A stretch of DNA of 64,000 nucleotides from Bugulina stolonifera (GCA_935421135.1 OW285187.1:31622818-31686817); one strand, 5' to 3'; shown: positions 36,655 through 50,297, counted from the first letter of the stretch. Made by a program: numbers and translations. The notes: generated by a model from the sequence alone, not told the origin.

Positions 36655-38390
36655 TGCTGCTGTCTGATCAAGCTTCTACTACCTACATGAATGTTCACTG
36701 AAATCACAAAGTTGTTGGGTTGGAACAAAAACAGCAAGAGAAGAGTCCCATCCATTCAAGCATGATTGTTTCTCAGTCATGGAGAAGATGCGCCACCATA
36801 ACAATTTTGTAGCAATATGTTATAATTCTTACCTACAACGTTACTACCAGTCTATCCCCAGTGAACAAGTAAACAGTAACTGAAGTTCTCAGACTCAAGC
36901 CTACTAAAGCACACAAGTGAACAAAGCAGGCATGGTCAACGTGCTTTAGCTCAAGTGCTAATCCAAACAGTGGCAGTTTACTGCTGTGTTCTATCAATAA
37001 TAATATATTATAATATTAATAATCCACGCCCATGGAAATGGGATAACAATGAATTCTTTACAAAACATATAGAACTCAACTAAGTAACCCAATGATCCTT
37101 GGAGGGGGTAACCAGCTTGTACATCAAAATAATTATATGTTACCATTACCACTACTAAATATCTACCCTTAGTTAATAGTTACCCATCTCTCTATAATTA
37201 CAGGTTGGTAAGTAAACCATTAGGTAGGCAATGCTCAAGGTCTTCCCACACCCACCCTAAAGTTACCAGTTCCCCAAGCACTATATTACAATATATTCAG
37301 TGAGTGTATCTAGTATAGTATAAGATGTATTGGTACCATACAGTTACTACCTAACCTACCTTATCTTATCCAATGTTCCACCATGTGTATCCTTGACCAG
37401 TTGTCAACTCTGTTCTGGTTCAGCAGAGTTAAGAAGATGAACAGAGCCACAGTCATAGCCTCATAAAATATCCATTAATAATATTATTTGCCTCTTTTTG
37501 TTGTTTCATCTGAGACAGTAACACCATGCTGAAGTACTATGCAAGGAAAGATAACTCTGCATATTATTGCTAAAATATACAAGCATAGAAGGGATAAATG
37601 TATTGTATGTTTTGTATTGCAAATCCATAAATTATACTATAAATTATGGACACAGAGATATTCAGTGTAAATACACTAGTTTATCTATATTTTACACCTA
37701 TACAATAGGGAAAGGTTAGAACATTATTTGTTTGCTAAATACCATGTTTGTAGGGCTCTGTATTACAAATTTAGCTTTCTTATAACACAAGATACAACAT
37801 ACATGTTAGAAAATAACATGTAAGATATACCTGTACTAAGAAGTCCAAGACAAATCACCAATTACAGAGAAATATTTGAAGTTGCTCCCTCTCTCTCATA
37901 TTGCCATATAACAAAAAATGGTGTACTAATTCACTTCAGAACAGAGGAGGTTAGCATGGCAGATATTAGTTATATTATATACAATTTTGTCTGGCTCCTT
38001 ATCAAGATAATTTTCATCTCTAATACAATGTATATATTAGGATATTATTCTATACACAAATACATAATTGGAAAAGTAATGCATGTTGATTGTCTACCAA
38101 CTGGAACATCACAGTTGATATAATTACTACAATTAGTAAAACTTAGAATTGCTTTCCTCTTGCATATGTAGTCATGCATATGTACATGTATACTAGTAGA
38201 TAAATACATATATATACACGTGATACTAATACTAATAATGTAGGCCTAATGCTATAGTGTATATACTATGTGTATGTAATGCATGAGAGGGTGTGAATGA
38301 ACATCTGGTTCTGTTGCTCTCTTCTCACCAGTGAACAGGCCATAGACTTACTTATGTTCTACTCACTGGATATACAACACATGTTTCAAC
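36655..38390. other. Head-to-head spacer between GT31 and the 8-Cys gene
   Basis: About 1.7 kb between the divergent start sites of the GT31 gene (minus) and the secreted-protein gene (plus). It should carry both promoters. It is AT-rich; I found no clear promoter motif, RNA gene or repeat beyond short A/T runs. Confidence 0.45.
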
Positions 38391-40648
38391 ATGAAGGTTT
38401 TTGGTATGGCATATGTGATTGTACTCCTTGTACTTGGTAAGTATACATAATTATAATATTATCTATGAGCACTTAGAGAGCCTACCTGCATGTTAAAAAC
38501 ATGCATTACTCATACATAAAAATGACCATACACACAATTTGTATGTAATGTATACTGTAAACATGCATGAACATTCACATAATATGCATTTACTGCCATT
38601 TAGGTATACATTCACCCTTGATATACATTATGCCTACACATATCTACCCACAGGTATATTAGCCATACAAGTATGTACAATGTAGGCTATATTTGTAAAT
38701 TTTGACTTTCAACTAAAATGTTTAGAATTTTAATGTCAGTGATAGATAGCTGTTGACAGTTATTCAGCACCTTGTGATTGTGACCAATCAAATAAATAGA
38801 AACAGTTGGCTCATTGGCAAAATCTTGTAATTTTTCGGTAAATACAAAGTTGTGCTCTCTCTTCCACTCTATCTATAAAAATGAAGCCGAGAGAGAGGAC
38901 AACTTTACTTTTCCCTTTCAACACAATCATCGGTATTACAGAGATGCCAGACTCGAGTTAATTCAAGCAACATTTTATGGCTCATTCATTATAAAGACTC
39001 GTAACTTCAATATACAGCTGTCAAAAACTTGTGACTTGAATTGTAATTCAATTATGGCTATGATCAAAGACTCTCAACTTGCACATCATTATATTGAAAT
39101 ATTCAATAACTCGAGTTTTTATTGGGCAGCTGTGAATTGTAATAAATAAAAATAACCACAGTTATAACCACAACCACAATTATAACACATTTTACACTAA
39201 AACTGTGACATTTTGCTTTGAAATTTGAACTTCTAACACCATTTCCTAACAAAATTTCACCATAAGCTAAACAATAACCCAATAACTCTATAAAAAGACT
39301 GAGTTAAACAAGAAAGGAATTGAATTGAAACTTGCTTGTAGTTAACTTGGATAACTTGACAAAAACTTGAGTTTCTGGGGATATGTAAATATTTAACTCG
39401 TAACTTGAAAGTTTTTATCTGTCACTGAAAGAATTGACTTGTAACTTGAAAAGTCCAGACATGTGCAAAGCAGACAAATACTCAAGTCAAGAGTCAAGTA
39501 AGAGTATACATTCCCAATTGATAAAAAGTAATTTAGAGTAAACTCATCGGATGAAGCAAGTCAAAAGTAGAGTAAGAGTAAATAAACAGCCATTTTGAAA
39601 AGTAAAGTAAGAGTCAAGCAACTAGTGCCAAAATGCTAGAGTCAGAGTAGAGTCAAAAGTACAGCGGTATGACAAAGAGAATACCAATGGGAATTTTGTA
39701 GAACACAAATTTCTGATGTATACAAGTGTGACAACACACAATAGGTAATACTTAGTGTTAGATCCAATTTTCTGTCAGTTAAAGTAGTTCTGAGGAACAA
39801 AGGCTATTTCAAATTTGCACTTATTGTAATGGTAGGTCTGTTTATCTATAAGCCTCTCAGCTTCTCTATGGTGGACAAGACTTATTACATAATTACACCA
39901 AACCAATAGAATTATCATTGATAGCTGAGAGATTAGAGTAAAGTAAGAGTCAAGCATCATGCTTTGTAGGAGAGTAGAAGTAAAAGTCAATTCCCAGCTT
40001 TCACACAGTACAAAAGCACAAGTCAATTAAAAGTAATGAAAAGCTGTTGCTCGAGTTAACTTGAGTCGAGTAAAATGACTCGAGTGCCCATGTCTGGAAA
40101 AGTCACATCTAAGAGTTGGCCATGGAAACTTGAGTTTCCAAAATAAAACTCGCACACATCTCTGGTATTATAATACTGATACCATATTATTTCGAGAAAA
40201 ATGAGCTTATGCTACTACTACGATCCTACTATTGCTACTAAAATTACTACAATCTTACAAGTACCCAGATGAATGTAAAGAGTGAAGACAAGCATCTTGG
40301 TATACACCCTAGATTATGCTTTGAGGATACTTGTACTAGTATGCACTTGAACAAGCTGTATACACTATGAGGCCCTGCTCCAAGAGTAGTCTATGTTAAG
40401 TAGGGTATCGCCATTCTCTGCACTATTGTAATTATATCAATGTAATTATTTTAGCTCTAGGAGGTTTGGAGGGTAAATTTTTACCCAGCAAGAGCAAGCC
40501 TTGTCTCAAAGGAACAGTAAACTGCTTCGTAGCACCCTGCAACTTTGCACCAAAGTGTGGTAACTACCCAACTGCCAAGTGCATAGATGACTACTGTGGG
40601 GGATGCAACTACTTCTATGTCTTTGGTGGAGAAGAAGTTACCTGCTGA
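38391..40648 (+). CDS. Small secreted 8-cysteine protein (copy 1, 79 aa, two exons)
   Basis: Exons 38391-38436 and 40455-40648, phase 1, with GTAAGT donor and TTTTAG acceptor. ATG at 38391 begins a hydrophobic signal peptide (MKVFGMAYVIVLLVLALG). The mature part has eight cysteines at 32, 39, 44, 50, 58, 63, 66 and 79, in the pattern C-x6-C-x4-C-x5-C-x7-C-x4-C-x2-C-x12-C with a DDYCGGC core. The stop is TGA, and an AATAAA signal follows about 90 nt later (40740). It is probably an extracellular disulfide-bonded peptide; I do not recognise the family and assign no function. Nearly all of the 2-kb intron is filled by nested transposon-like sequence. Confidence 0.75.
38932..40171. mobile_element. 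Candidate outer hAT-like element interrupted by a MITE
   Basis: CAGAGATGCCAGACTCGAGTT near 38939 and the inverted AACTCGCACACATCTCTG ending at 40164 form short terminal repeats. They are flanked by GGTATTA (38932-38938 and 40165-40171), a 7-bp match. The interior is AACTTGAGTT-rich. The smaller MITE 39456-40096 sits inside it, so the outer element is older. It lies in the intron of the 8-Cys gene. Confidence 0.5.
39448..40104. mobile_element. hAT-type MITE (641 bp), family member B, inverted relative to member A
   Basis: The element at 39456-40096 starts CAGACATGTGCAAAGCAGAC and ends GTGCCCATGTCTG, with the 8-bp duplication GAAAAGTC at 39448-39455 and 40097-40104. The interior is the reverse complement of the 31092-31704 element along its whole length, with scattered differences and one larger length difference. 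Confidence 0.85.
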
Positions 40649-40983
40649 ACTATAATATGTGTATATAATTATATTACACAGGGTCATACAATACATCACT
40701 GATTAGTCACTACATCTTGGAGATATACAATGTATATTCAATAAAATTATATTAATATACAAATGTATATATTACCAACAAAGCCAGTTTTAACATAGCA
40801 GTTTGGCCCACTTAGGTGGAGACAATTACAAATAGTTAAGAGAAGCTTCCAAATGTTCAAACTCCTTCAGCCAATCATAACACTCCATATTTATGAAATA
40901 CTTGGCACTTTCACAGCTAATAAAACAGTTAGCATTAATGAAACCTTTCATAGAAAAATATCTGCATCTAAGCAGAGAGCAAG

Positions 40984-42931
40984 CTATAGGTCACTCCTCA
41001 CACCAAATCCTGGTCCAGTAGGTGGGGTGGTTAGGGAGGTCAACCCACCTTTCGGCTCACATGAGAATCTATGATTCTGGCCACTCCTACAACCAATCAG
41101 TGAGTAGCAATGAGTTATTGAGGCAGATGATAGCATATACCTTGAAACTGCATTGTGTACCGTGGCCGATTTCTGCCACACAGTGTAAAACTAAATTGCA
41201 ATTTACATGATACTGAATCCTAAAAGAAATAAAATGAAAATTAAATTCACCTGAAATAAAATAAATCATGTGAAACTAAACTGAAAGTTAAATAAAATAT
41301 GAAATTCATATGAAACTGAAAGTGAACTCACATGAAACGAAAACGAAAAACGCCTGAAACCAAAATGCCAATTCACATGAAACAAAATTTATGGGCGTTA
41401 CTTATTGTGGCAAAACGAAACTACACCTCTATCCTGGCGTAGAGATACACTTGCGTCTTTGAGATTACTGGGTATTATTAATAATTTGATATAGCAAATG
41501 TCATCAATTTAGTCCATTGATTTTTATATTTTCACATTATTATTGAAATACTCAAAATAAAGGAATTAGCACCAAATGAACAAATGCAGCAGTTAGTAAT
41601 ACTCTCGCAGTACTAATAAGATCGAGACTTGAGAGTACAACTCTTTTATTATATTTTGTAATAGTTTTAATGTAATATTAATAGTGATTTTGTATATTTT
41701 CAACAAAAATTATCATTAAATCACAAAAACTGTAAACAAGTTGTAAATATTTTTGATAAAATGTTATCATTTTTTTCGAGACTGTCAAAATGTAAATTTA
41801 AATACTTATTTTTTATTAAAAATACTGTAAATACTCTCATAAAAGCGTGTTGTTTCTTACAAGTAGGTTGATGAAATACATATTATACTTTTATTATTTG
41901 CATCTAAGGTAAACACCAAAATACAATTAAAAACACCAAAATAACGGACTATTTCCTGTCACACCACTCATGTACTAAATGTAGTTTCGTTTTGTTGTTA
42001 TGAGTAACACCCCTAACTTTCATTTCAGGTGAATTGCAATTTGGTTTCATGTGAGTTCACTTTCAGTTTCATATGAACTGCAGATTTTATTTAAATATTA
42101 GTTTGGTTTCACATGATTTATTTTATTTCAGGTAAATTTAATTTTTATTTCATTCACTTTAGGATTCAGTATCATATAAATTGCAATTTAGTTTCACATT
42201 GTGTGGCAGAAATAGGCCACGGTAATTGTGGGATTATTATACCACTTTATAAAAGCTATAAAAACAACAAATTACAAAAATGTACAATCCATAATAATTA
42301 GAATATGTATTGGGGTAAAGTGTCCACAGTGAAGAGATGCCTAACATAATATAACATTTTATCTCTGCAATGACACTCTTAGTATTGACTTCTACGGTGG
42401 TATTTACTACATTAACTGCACACTGTGTAACTTACATGGGGCCAGGTTTAGGTTTCTTGCCAGCTATCAAATCATCAAATATTTGAATGGTATCATCTAC
42501 AGTTAGGTCCTCCTGCACAACACAGTATAATATTAATTAGCCACTAACTATGAGATATGATGAACTCCAATCTACATTATTAGAAGAGCTAACAGCATAA
42601 TGGCTGTAAATTCCATCATACAACATAAATATTTTATTTGAAATGAGTATAAGGGTAAAAAACCGAGTAGAGCAAATGCAAATACATTAGGTAACAGAAA
42701 TTCACAAGTATTTGACTTGACTAAATTAGCTGCCTTCAGGTAAAATAAGAATTTATCGATATACTGTACCAGTATAAATCAAATACTTTTATTATAATTA
42801 TAGTTGCTGTGCAATACTTACATAGTAGTCATCGTTAACCTGTATCATAGGAGCATTCACACAAGCTCCCAGACATTCAACTTCTGTTAAAGTGAACATA
42901 TTATCTGGAGTTGTCTGTCCAGGTTTAATAC
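40984..42931 (-). pseudogene. NDUFV2 (complex I 24-kDa subunit), last three exons only, cut off by the duplication junction
   Basis: NDUFV2 is the [2Fe-2S] subunit of the NADH-dehydrogenase module of mitochondrial complex I. Exons 42931-42822, 42512-42436 and 41086-40984 (stop TAG) join in phase 0 and 2. They give the C-terminal part: [20 protein letters not shown] (two of the four cluster cysteines, in CLGAC), then [20 protein letters not shown], and the end [20 protein letters not shown]. The first exon begins in phase 1 and needs upstream exons. None is found before the junction at 45102, so in unit 1 this is a 5'-truncated copy. A complete gene presumably lies right of the window in unit 2. 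If the duplication is an assembly error, this is simply the 3' end of the normal gene. Confidence 0.88.
41158..42224. mobile_element. Foldback MITE (1063 bp) with TA flanks in an NDUFV2 intron
   Basis: The element at 41160-42222 begins CCGTGGCCGATTTCTGCCAC and ends in the inverse GTGGCAGAAATAGGCCACGG, flanked by TA on both sides. The inverted arms extend about 200 bp, with repeated TCACATGAAAC / GTTTCATGTGA motifs. TA flanks suggest a Tc1/mariner-type origin. There is no transposase. Confidence 0.75.
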
Positions 42932-42976
42932 CTACAACAGCATGTAACTGGTATAGTATGGAGTATATTTTAGTAG

Positions 42977-44606
42977 CTTCAGGATAGGCCTGCACGGTGT
43001 TTCGGTTTCAAACGATGTAAACGGTGTGTGAACCCTCGGTGTTACACATCGGCAAATTTTTTATGCACCGAATCGCACCGGCACCGTGCCCAAACGATAT
43101 ATCGATGGTTCGGTGTAGTTCGATGTTATCGAACCGGACCGCTATGCCAGTAGTCATTCAATATTCATGCGGTCAATATCACGTGTTCTTGTTTACCTCA
43201 CTTCAAACTAGGTTGCATACCTTCGCTAATCCGTTTCAACATTAACTGCCATCGTGGCTGTGATTGATTATCAATGTTGTGGAGGTAATAATTATTATTA
43301 AATTATACTAAATTGATTCATAATTACGTAACTTAGCAGATTTTGGTATATTGTATTCTATCGTTTGCATATGATTGCTTTGTTCATGAATAGTGTGCTG
43401 AAATAGAACAGTAGTATCCGATCGAATATAATGGATTAATCATTATATTATTTTATAAATAATATTAAATTATATAATTAAATTTAAACATACCATTGGA
43501 TTAATTATTTCTATTATAATTAATCTACTACTAATGTTTAAGTTTGGTTATATTCGCTTGTAACTAAGAATAGCTACAATGCTTATAATAGTTAATCATT
43601 ATAATTATGGCTTTTTAATTTAAAATCGTTGTGTAGTTATGCTTTTGGTAAGCACCAGCTCTTTATTTACTAATACTTAGAATAAGCTAATACTAATGTT
43701 CAATCAATATTTTGTAGGTAGAATTCATCGGACTGAGCCATCGTAATATCCCATCTGAAGACAAATCTGCTAGATTCAATCGGTGGACACACTGAATTAT
43801 ACCAAATCAGCAATCTATCAAGAAAGCTTGCAAGAAAGATTCCCTACATTAATCATTACATCATATGCAACTATGCTAGCGTTTCTTCTTTCTCTTGTGA
43901 TATGAAGTTAGCCCATGTCATTTTAAATTTGTTATCTTTTTGTGTCAGTGGTACGAGTGTGGTGGAAATAATGTTTGCTGTTTTTCTTCTGTAATTTGGT
44001 CACAATCAGTAATAAATCTGATAAATTATATGTAGTCGGTTGGGTGTGTGTCCAGCCTCATGTTTTTATATTTATTAAAATTACATAAAATAGGTGAAGT
44101 AAGACCCAATGCAACTTAAGACTCACTAGACTACATGGGCAAATACAAAATCTTGGGAGTAGGAGTAAGCACTGATTACTTTCATTAGCCCAATAGCTAC
44201 TTAAATAAAATAATAGACATATACTATGTTTTAATGAAGCCCTGTCTGCCTGCCATATCTGAAAATAAAATAAACAATGATTGGCATGAACTCATGTTGC
44301 AAGAAAGTGTTGAGGATTTTTGTTCCCCTGTATTGAACGGTCATGATGGGACAACTCTATTAGGCGAACTAGCTCCTGGACCAGTTCGATCCGGTATATC
44401 GAACCACAGTTGACACCGTCTAACACCGCTTGAGACCAGGATCAATAGGGTCCGGTGCGGTTCGGTATATCGATCCAAATTTGGCATCGGTTGACACCGA
44501 ATGAGACTAGGCACAAGAAAACCGGTGTCAACCGGTGTTTGATTCCCACCACCCCAAAAACCGAATATCAGTGGGGAGGCAACACCGGTGCAGGCCTACT
44601 TCAGGA
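42977..44606. mobile_element. hAT-type element (1614 bp) in an NDUFV2 intron
   Basis: The element at 42985-44598 has termini TAGGCCTGCAC(C)GGTGTT and its inverse AACACCGGTGCAGGCCTA, and an 8-bp duplication CTTCAGGA at 42977-42984 and 44599-44606. Subterminal regions are packed with GGTTCGGTATATCGA / CCGGTGTCAACCGGTG variants, likely transposase-binding repeats. No long transposase ORF exists, so it is non-autonomous. It ends about 54 bp before an NDUFV2 acceptor. Confidence 0.88.
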
Positions 44607-45102
44607 TGTAATACGTTCAATGTAGCAAGTATATCTACAGCAGTCGATAAGTGGTGTTGTACGCTATATTGATATACTGAGCTATAACATCATAGTGAAG
44701 AGTAAAAGAGGTTTTATTCTCAGATCTATCCTTGGCCAATTAATGTACTGAATAGTGTGTAAAGAGAAGATAACTCTAAGATCTGGCTACATTATACAGT
44801 CATGTACACTGTAAAATACAGCATACAACATTGTGTAATATAATATGTCTATTCTAGACTTTTAGAGTATGATATACATGTCCAGTGAGAAGAAAACAGG
44901 ACTAGGTGAACACTACATAATTTCTTCAATCAAAGTACTATCTTGCTGTTATAAACACCTTACTCAGACTGATGGTACATGAATGTAATTATGTATATAT
45001 AATATTGGAGTGGGCGGGGCACCAATTGTCACTTTGTCATGCGATCAAGTATCAGGTAAATATACTATACATAGAGTACAAATTGGACAGCAACAAGTTA
45101 TC
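44607..45102. other. Intron remnant of NDUFV2 up to the duplication junction
   Basis: About 500 bp of A/T-rich sequence with no coding segment recognised on the minus strand. Unit 2 starts at 45103, so the duplication breakpoint lies inside this NDUFV2 intron. Confidence 0.6.
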
Positions 45103-45828
45103 CCAAACAGATAGCCGATATACTTGTGTGTTACTCAAAAATCTATGTTAGGATAACTCAAATGGTTGAACTGCTAGCTTAAGGTGTGCTAGCTATAATA
45201 TACACATGTAGTATATTATATAGGCTTAAGGCTGGACCACACGATCGCACTAAAACTGTGAGTTGTGTTCCCACGCACAGATGCACAGGTTTTCAATAGA
45301 CATCTTATAAGAAATTGACCAACACCATGAAAAAAAATTGTACCAAGAACATAGCGCGATCAACCAATCACTGTTGAGTTAAGAGGCATTGTGCATGTCA
45401 TACGTGAAAACGCTGAACGCCAGCGTTTTCCGTTCACCCTGTTGGACTTGTGTCAAAATGCAGCTAATTTTACTAAACGTTGCAGTCATGTGGCCCAGCC
45501 CTGTCAGTATGCTACTAGTATTTTATAATACTAACATATTCAATTTGACTAAGTGTCGTCTGCTGTGAGTGGTCTAGACTCCTACGTTTAGAAGATGCAG
45601 CTACACTAAGCCTTGTTTTATCATCCCATTTCTGTATGACATCATTCCTACTTGTCTGTGCTGTCTTAAAACGTTTGCTAATTCTATCTTCCATGTCTTC
45701 CATGCTTCTCTTTGTACCACTATAAACATAACGTGCATACAAATATTACAATACATATACAGCATACTATGTAAGATAACAATTGATATGACCATTTACC
45801 TACCCAGTATAATACACAACATGCACAT

Positions 45829-46531
45829 ACCTAATAGGAGGTGGGTATACTATACATACCTCGTAGGAGGTGGGTATACTATACATACTTAGTAGGAGGT
45901 GGGTATACTATACATACTTAGGAGGTGGGTATACTATACATACCTAGTAGGAGGTGGGCATACTATACATACCTAGTAGGAGGTGGGTATACTATACATA
46001 CTTAGGAGGTGGGTATACTATACATACCTAGTAGGAGGTGGGTATACTATACATACCTAGTAGGAGGTGGGTATACTACACATACCTAGTAGGAGGTGGG
46101 TACACTATACATACCTAGTAGGAGGTGGGTATACTATACATATCTAGTAGGAGGTGGGTATACTACACATACCTAGTAGGAGGTGGGTATACTATACATA
46201 CCTCGTAGGAGGTGGGTATACTATACATACCTAGTAGGAGGTGGGTATACTACACATACCTAGTAGGAGGTGGGTACACTATACATACCTAGTAGGAGGT
46301 GGGTATACTATACATATCTAGTAGGAGGTGGGTATACTACACATACCTAGTAGGAGGTGGGTATACTATACATACCTAGTAGGAGGTGGGTATACTACAC
46401 ATACCTAGTAGTAGGTGGGTATACTGTACATACCTAGTAGGAGGTGGGTATACTGTACATACCTAGTAGGAGGTGGGTATACTGTACATACCTAGTAGGA
46501 GGTGGGTATAGTGTACATACCTAGTAGGAGG
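45829..46531. repeat. 29-bp splice-site minisatellite (copy 2)
   Basis: Same array as at 24316-25018, with the same order of variant units (TACAC, CTCGTAGG, 26-bp units), next to exon 8 of the truncated AATF copy. Confidence 0.95.
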
Positions 46532-49500
46532 TGGTGCCCCTTCTAATACTGACTGTAGTGAATCAAGTTCCTCTGTCAGGTTTAGACACGAGTCACAAGC
46601 TGCAAACACAACGTACATGTACAGCTGATACAAGTATACATGCATTCATATTAAACATAAATTTATAGTACATAATGTACATGAACGTAAATATAATATA
46701 CATTGTACACTAGATCTTTTCACAGGAATATACCGTTTTGACCAATATTGACAAATAGGCAAATATAGGCCTAGGGTAGAGTACCCAAACATTAGTACAG
46801 CTTGCAAAGATGGGTAGAACAGATGAGTGAGTATACAGACTACACTACACAGTCTACAGGACCCTAGACTAGGACCGACCAATCAGGACGCACTCGACTA
46901 GTTTCAATTCATTTCTATTCACATGAAAGAAGACCATTGTCTCTGAACCAACCTAGGAGAGGAAGCACTGGAAACCCCCATAACATGTATTCCATAATAT
47001 ACACATTACACAGTAGATATGTAATGGATATAACATTATACTGATACAGTTCACGACAATTACCTTGAGTGATCTCATGATGAGGTATTCTCTGCTGGTC
47101 CTCCGAGTCGACAGCCTGAAGCTGCTGCCACATACCTCCCTGTGGTAACTGATTACTTGAGTTTAGTAACTTCTGTAACTCAATCCTAAGTTCTAACAGT
47201 GTCTCCCATAGCTCTGGATGACAAGGAAAGTGATGATTACCATATAATTGAGTTAATGAGTAAATGTAGAATAGATACCCTAACCTTAACCAATGTAAAA
47301 TACATGTCAGCGGAAAGATTGATTTCAACTACAACTCAACACTAAGGGTGTCACTATTTGGAAAAATTACATGCGTATGCGATGGTATTTCATGAAATAA
47401 CAGAGTTAACAACAATGAAGAGTAACACTCCAACCGTTTGGCATGTGCTTTGAAACAAGCACCACAAATGAAGTAGTCTTCTCTTAAATATACTGTAAGC
47501 AAGGCAGACAACTTTAGATGCCACCCTGTTTTACACTGCCTACACATTACATTTATTTAAAACATATATAGAGCCCATGGTACGAGAACATAATGAGTGA
47601 ATACCATAATTTATCAGTTGAACTACTCACTGATTTGATTCTGTACTGCCTGGCCTCTCTTCACCTCATCATCCTGCTGCCGTGTCTTTAATGTTGTCAC
47701 CCCGTCCTCCTGTGATGACTCATCACTATTCTCTTCTGCAATAACATGTACAGCAGCACGCCATCAACCAGTATCAACATGGTACAAGCTGTGCACAGTT
47801 CGTCAGCACAAAACATAACATAACCACATACTGTGATATAACCTGTTACATACTACACTTGCGTGTAGGATTTACTGTATAATATAACATACTGAATATC
47901 ACATAATCGAGTCTAAACACGGAAAGATTGAGCATGCGCGGTTTTTATGAGTTGTCTTCTTACACAACATTTCTATTGCTAATTACTAGAAGAGTAACTA
48001 CGATTTTGGAGTTGTCATCTTCTTATTATACTGTCTATAATTTACTGGGAAAACCAACTCCAAACAAGTTTGTGAGAGGCTGCTATGGCACATACTTTCT
48101 ATGATCATTATTTTAACAGTTACCCAAGACTCCAAAACTAAAGTATGCAAGTAATTTGTCTCTTTATGCTATACAACATTGAGACTTGTAACTGTTTACT
48201 GTGACCTATAAAGCATGGAGGCCTATTACAGTAGTCTTACCCAAGTCACTGTCTTCTGCTGTAGTGTCGGCTAACCTTGTTCCTTTGGCACTGTAATATA
48301 ACCCAATTCACTGATACCAACACTATAGGTCTCAATATGCATATAATTATCAGAAACATGCACATTACATACTCAGAATATAATTGAGAGCTGAATTCTA
48401 CTACACATACATGTAGATATTATGACACAGGTATATTGTAGGTACATACAAGGCAGAGAGGTCCATATCAAACTGATTATAGTAGGACGAGTCTTCATCA
48501 TCAGCCTCACTGTTGGAGTTGTCACTCCCTAACTCCTCATCCTCTTCAGAATCGATATTTATGGACTTGGCGTTTCTAGACTCACCTAAGAATACACAAG
48601 TAGGTATAGAGTAGTAAAATACTGGCTATACTAGCAGTCCCTAACCAATAGACCCATTGTAATATTATATTTTAACAACAACATAGTGTTACTGTGGATA
48701 TTATACCAGTCTTATGATCAATGAAATCATAGTCTATTTCATCAGATTCCATGTCGGAGTTGTCTCCAAAATCGGAGCCATCGTTTTGTTCAAGGTCACT
48801 GCCAATGCTTTCTTCGTCGGAGAGCAGAGACTTTCGACTCACCTATTACAAATAATGAAGAACATGTATTTGAACTTATGGAGTACATGTTCAGTACGTC
48901 TACAGCACATGCACATCAATTAACTTTTAAACTCTTCACTGTGCGGAGCGTGTCGCAATATGTATCAGTTAGCCTACAGTATAATAACATAATATATCTA
49001 TCCGAAGCATAAATGACATATTAGTGACATTGCCTTAGCAATATATAACCTCCCAGTCATTGGGTGAGTTTATGCTCTACTGATTCAGCTCAGTATACTA
49101 TAGTTTATCAAAGCTTTACCGTAACTCCAGCATATTTTCTGTCCTCATCTGCAAGTAATGCATTACTTTTTCTTCTCAAAGCACTCGGTGGTTGAACATC
49201 CTCACCCTCACCAGTAGCCCCGGTAGTTATCTTTGCAATGGTTTCTACAAAATGTATATATGTGCCCATTAGCAACGCCAACAATGATTGAAAGAGTTCT
49301 TTTATTTTAAGGAGCTTTATTTATGATTGATCACCCATAGATGTTGATTTTACTAATGTGGAATAAACCCATCCATATCAGGGACTTCAAGTTGATACAG
49401 TAGCACAGTGGCCAGATTCAGCTGCCTCACAAAATGGCAGCTTCAAAATGAGTAACTCCAACAGCACAAAAGACATTCATCTATGAATACCTTGCTATAG

Positions 49501-50297
49501 TAGGCCTATACTTTATCATAAGAGTAGGCCTATATAGGGTTGATCATACTTTACACTTTAGGCCTACATATTTTCATTTTACAAGGCTTTGTTGCAATAA
49601 CAACAATGTAGCCTATGCTTAATTCTACTTCATTCCTAATATTATTTCTAAAGACAAGTTCATTCATGATTGGAATTTGAAATAAAAATTATGCAAAATT
49701 AAAAACTTTAAAAATGTTAACTGACGTTCCAAAAATGTTGACACGTTGACCTGCTGTCAACAGCAACGGTAGCAAGTTGTGTGCTTATTCAGATTTGAAC
49801 CACATTAATATAGGCCTACAGTAGAACACTGGAACTTGACTTATGTACAATAGGCCTAATTACCATAGTCTGTCCACAAACAAATTGGTTAGACTCTTGC
49901 TCCTTTACAAATTATAGTACAGCAAGTAGGCCTACATGTTGCTTTTTCAAATATCCAGCTATGTACCACATTGATATCAAACCAAAAGAAGATTTAGATT
50001 CTGAAATTGGGTAGCAAATAAGTAATTAGTAAACAAAAATCAGGAGAAGAGTTATTTGAAGATGTTGGTGTGGGTAAGAAGTTTAATGATATAACAAAAA
50101 TTAGTACAGTTACTAGTTTTATTTGCTATTCCTAATTATTTTCTGATGGTGAGAAAAAAACTTGCTAGTTTTACTTCTCGCTACTAATCCCAGGTAAGAA
50201 AGCAATGACTCATTGACAGGTCTAAAAAGATCTGCATTTTTTCTACTTTGGGCAGAGCGAAAGTAACTAAAGTAGCGCATGAGCATTAGAAGGTAGG

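Larger units (their letters stand above)
23590..45102. repeat. Tandem duplication unit 1 (21,513 bp)
   Basis: Every feature from 23,590 onward recurs 21,513 bp to the right, with no length difference out to the window end. The left boundary is fixed by divergence at 23589 (T) versus 45102 (C). The unit starts in AATF intron 9 and ends in an NDUFV2 intron. Only one base (C) is shared at the junction, so no homology is visible there. The last about 2.6 kb of the unit (42,488-45,102) cannot be compared because its partner is beyond the window. Confidence 0.95.

Noticed and set aside
39775..40026. 83-codon minus frame inside a MITE, possible transposase relic
   Set aside because: No transposase motif; the related element at 31092 does not keep it open, so it is chance.
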